Below, in pieces: positions 6,475 through 7,092 of a DNA stretch of 7,092 bases. Source of the stretch: JBFELU01 sp041551965. Lineage in GTDB: Bacteria; Actinomycetota; Acidimicrobiia; Spongiisociales; UBA11373. Position numbers and translations under genes: made by a program. The notes beneath the pieces are model-generated. The model had not been told where the DNA came from. It was given only the letters and a program-made list of their open reading frames with translations, and searched no databases. Each line of letters starts with the position of its first letter. Within the stretch, counting starts at the first letter, position 1. The DNA lies in assembly GCA_041551965.1 (NCBI GenBank), contig JBFELU010000100.1:1-7092 (forward strand), given 5' to 3'.

Positions 6475-7092
6475 TGGCGACTCGGTCGGCCACCGTCGGA
6501 CGGACTCGGGCGCACATCCGCCATCTGGAGAGGGCCGCGCGTCGCTCGTCGCGCGCGGTGATCTTCGTGCTCCTCCCCGTCGGATTGCTGCTCGTGGTCG
6601 GCCTCGGGGCCATCCTGTCGGCGTCGTCGGTGCCTGCGTTGCGAGAGAACGGCGACAGTCTGTACTACTTCAAACAGCAGCTCGCCTGGTCGGCCGCCGG
6701 GGTGGTGGCCCTGATCGCTGCGGCGGCGGCGCCGCTCAAGTGGTGGCGGCGCCTCTCCTTCCCGATCTTCTCGCTGGCGGTGCTGCTCTTGGTGGCGACC
6801 CTGGTGATGGGAACTCGCGCCTACGGGGCCACCCGCTGGCTGGTGCTGGGGCCGATCTCCATCCAGGCCTCCGAGCCCGCCAAGCTGGCAACCATCCTGC
6901 TGCTGGCCACCCTGGTGAGCCGCAAGGAAGAGTCGATGCACCGGATCCGAGATTTCGTCTGGCCGGTGGCGGCGACGGTGGGGGTGGCCGCGTCGCTGGT
7001 GATCGCCCAACCCGACCTCGGGACGGCAGTGCTGATCACCACCGCCGCGTTTGCGGTGCAGGCCGCTTCGGCGGCCCCGTTCCGGTATGTGA
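6474..7092 (+). CDS. ftsW: Septal peptidoglycan polymerase FtsW (SEDS family), 3'-truncated
   Basis: SEDS-family membrane glycosyltransferase that polymerises lipid II into glycan strands at the septum together with FtsI. The frame is open to the window edge; 206 residues are visible, about half of a typical protein (E. coli 414). An arginine-rich cytoplasmic tail (1-27) precedes the first membrane segment (about 28-50), which ends in the SASS seen at this place in SEDS proteins. Further segments lie around 66-82, 91-108, 138-147 and 159-178. Diagnostic motifs are GATRWLVLG (118-126), IQASEPAKL (130-138; E. coli has IQPAELTKL) and AQPDLGTAV (from Ala178). FtsW is preferred over the paralogue RodA because the gene directly follows murD, its usual dcw position, and its obligate partner ftsI is in the same run. 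The start is taken as ATG at 6474, sharing one base with the murD TGA; the GTG one codon earlier is possible but would abut the Shine-Dalgarno sequence. Confidence 0.94.
   Translation, partial: MATRSATVGRTRAHIRHLERAARRSSRAVIFVLLPVGLLLVVGLGAILSASSVPALRENGDSLYYFKQQLAWSAAGVVALIAAAAAPLKWWRRLSFPIFSLAVLLLVATLVMGTRAYGATRWLVLGPISIQASEPAKLATILLLATLVSRKEESMHRIRDFVWPVAATVGVAASLVIAQPDLGTAVLITTAAFAVQAASAAPFRYV

Noticed and set aside
1..7092. The possibility of an undescribed accessory system, such as a defence island, mobile element or small-gene cassette.
   Set aside because: Every base is occupied by one of six recognisable dcw genes with intact motifs and uniform codon style. There are no repeats, integrase, toxin-antitoxin pair or unknown gene, and no space for one.

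Overview
The window is a stretch of a division and cell wall (dcw) cluster from a high-GC Gram-positive-type bacterium, most likely an actinobacterium. The basis is the strong G/C preference at third codon positions, the gene order ftsI-murE-murF-mraY-murD-ftsW, and the style of the proteins. By eye the proteins resemble those of Acidimicrobiia or related deep actinobacterial lineages, but that placement is an impression and was not tested. All genes are on the + strand, and I see no mobile element, RNA gene, CRISPR array or foreign-looking segment.

Layout: bases 1-1381 hold the 3' part of ftsI, the septal transpeptidase PBP. Then come murE (1378-2832), murF (2829-4148), mraY (4145-5194), murD (5191-6474) and the 5' part of ftsW (6474-7092), which runs off the window. 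Each gene overlaps the next by 4 bases (ATGA or GTGA), or by 1 base at murD/ftsW (TGATG, or 4 bases if a GTG is used). There is therefore no intergenic DNA, and no promoter or terminator can be recognised inside. Recognisable Shine-Dalgarno sequences lie in the 3' ends of the preceding genes for murF, mraY, murD and ftsW; murE lacks a good one.

The genes form one pathway. MurD, MurE and MurF are ATP-dependent ligases that add D-Glu, the third-position diamino acid and D-Ala-D-Ala to UDP-MurNAc-peptide in the cytoplasm. MraY moves the finished phospho-MurNAc-pentapeptide to undecaprenyl phosphate at the membrane, giving lipid I. FtsW (glycan polymerase) and FtsI (cross-linking transpeptidase) work together at the division septum on lipid II. 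The DNPR motif in MurE predicts a diaminopimelate-type peptidoglycan.

I did not find an undescribed system here. All six genes carry the expected catalytic motifs. The observations worth a second look are small: an isolated cysteine pair in the secreted domain of FtsI, two Gly-to-Ala changes in glycine-rich loops of MurD, the missing ribosome binding site of murE, and the completely gapless gene arrangement.
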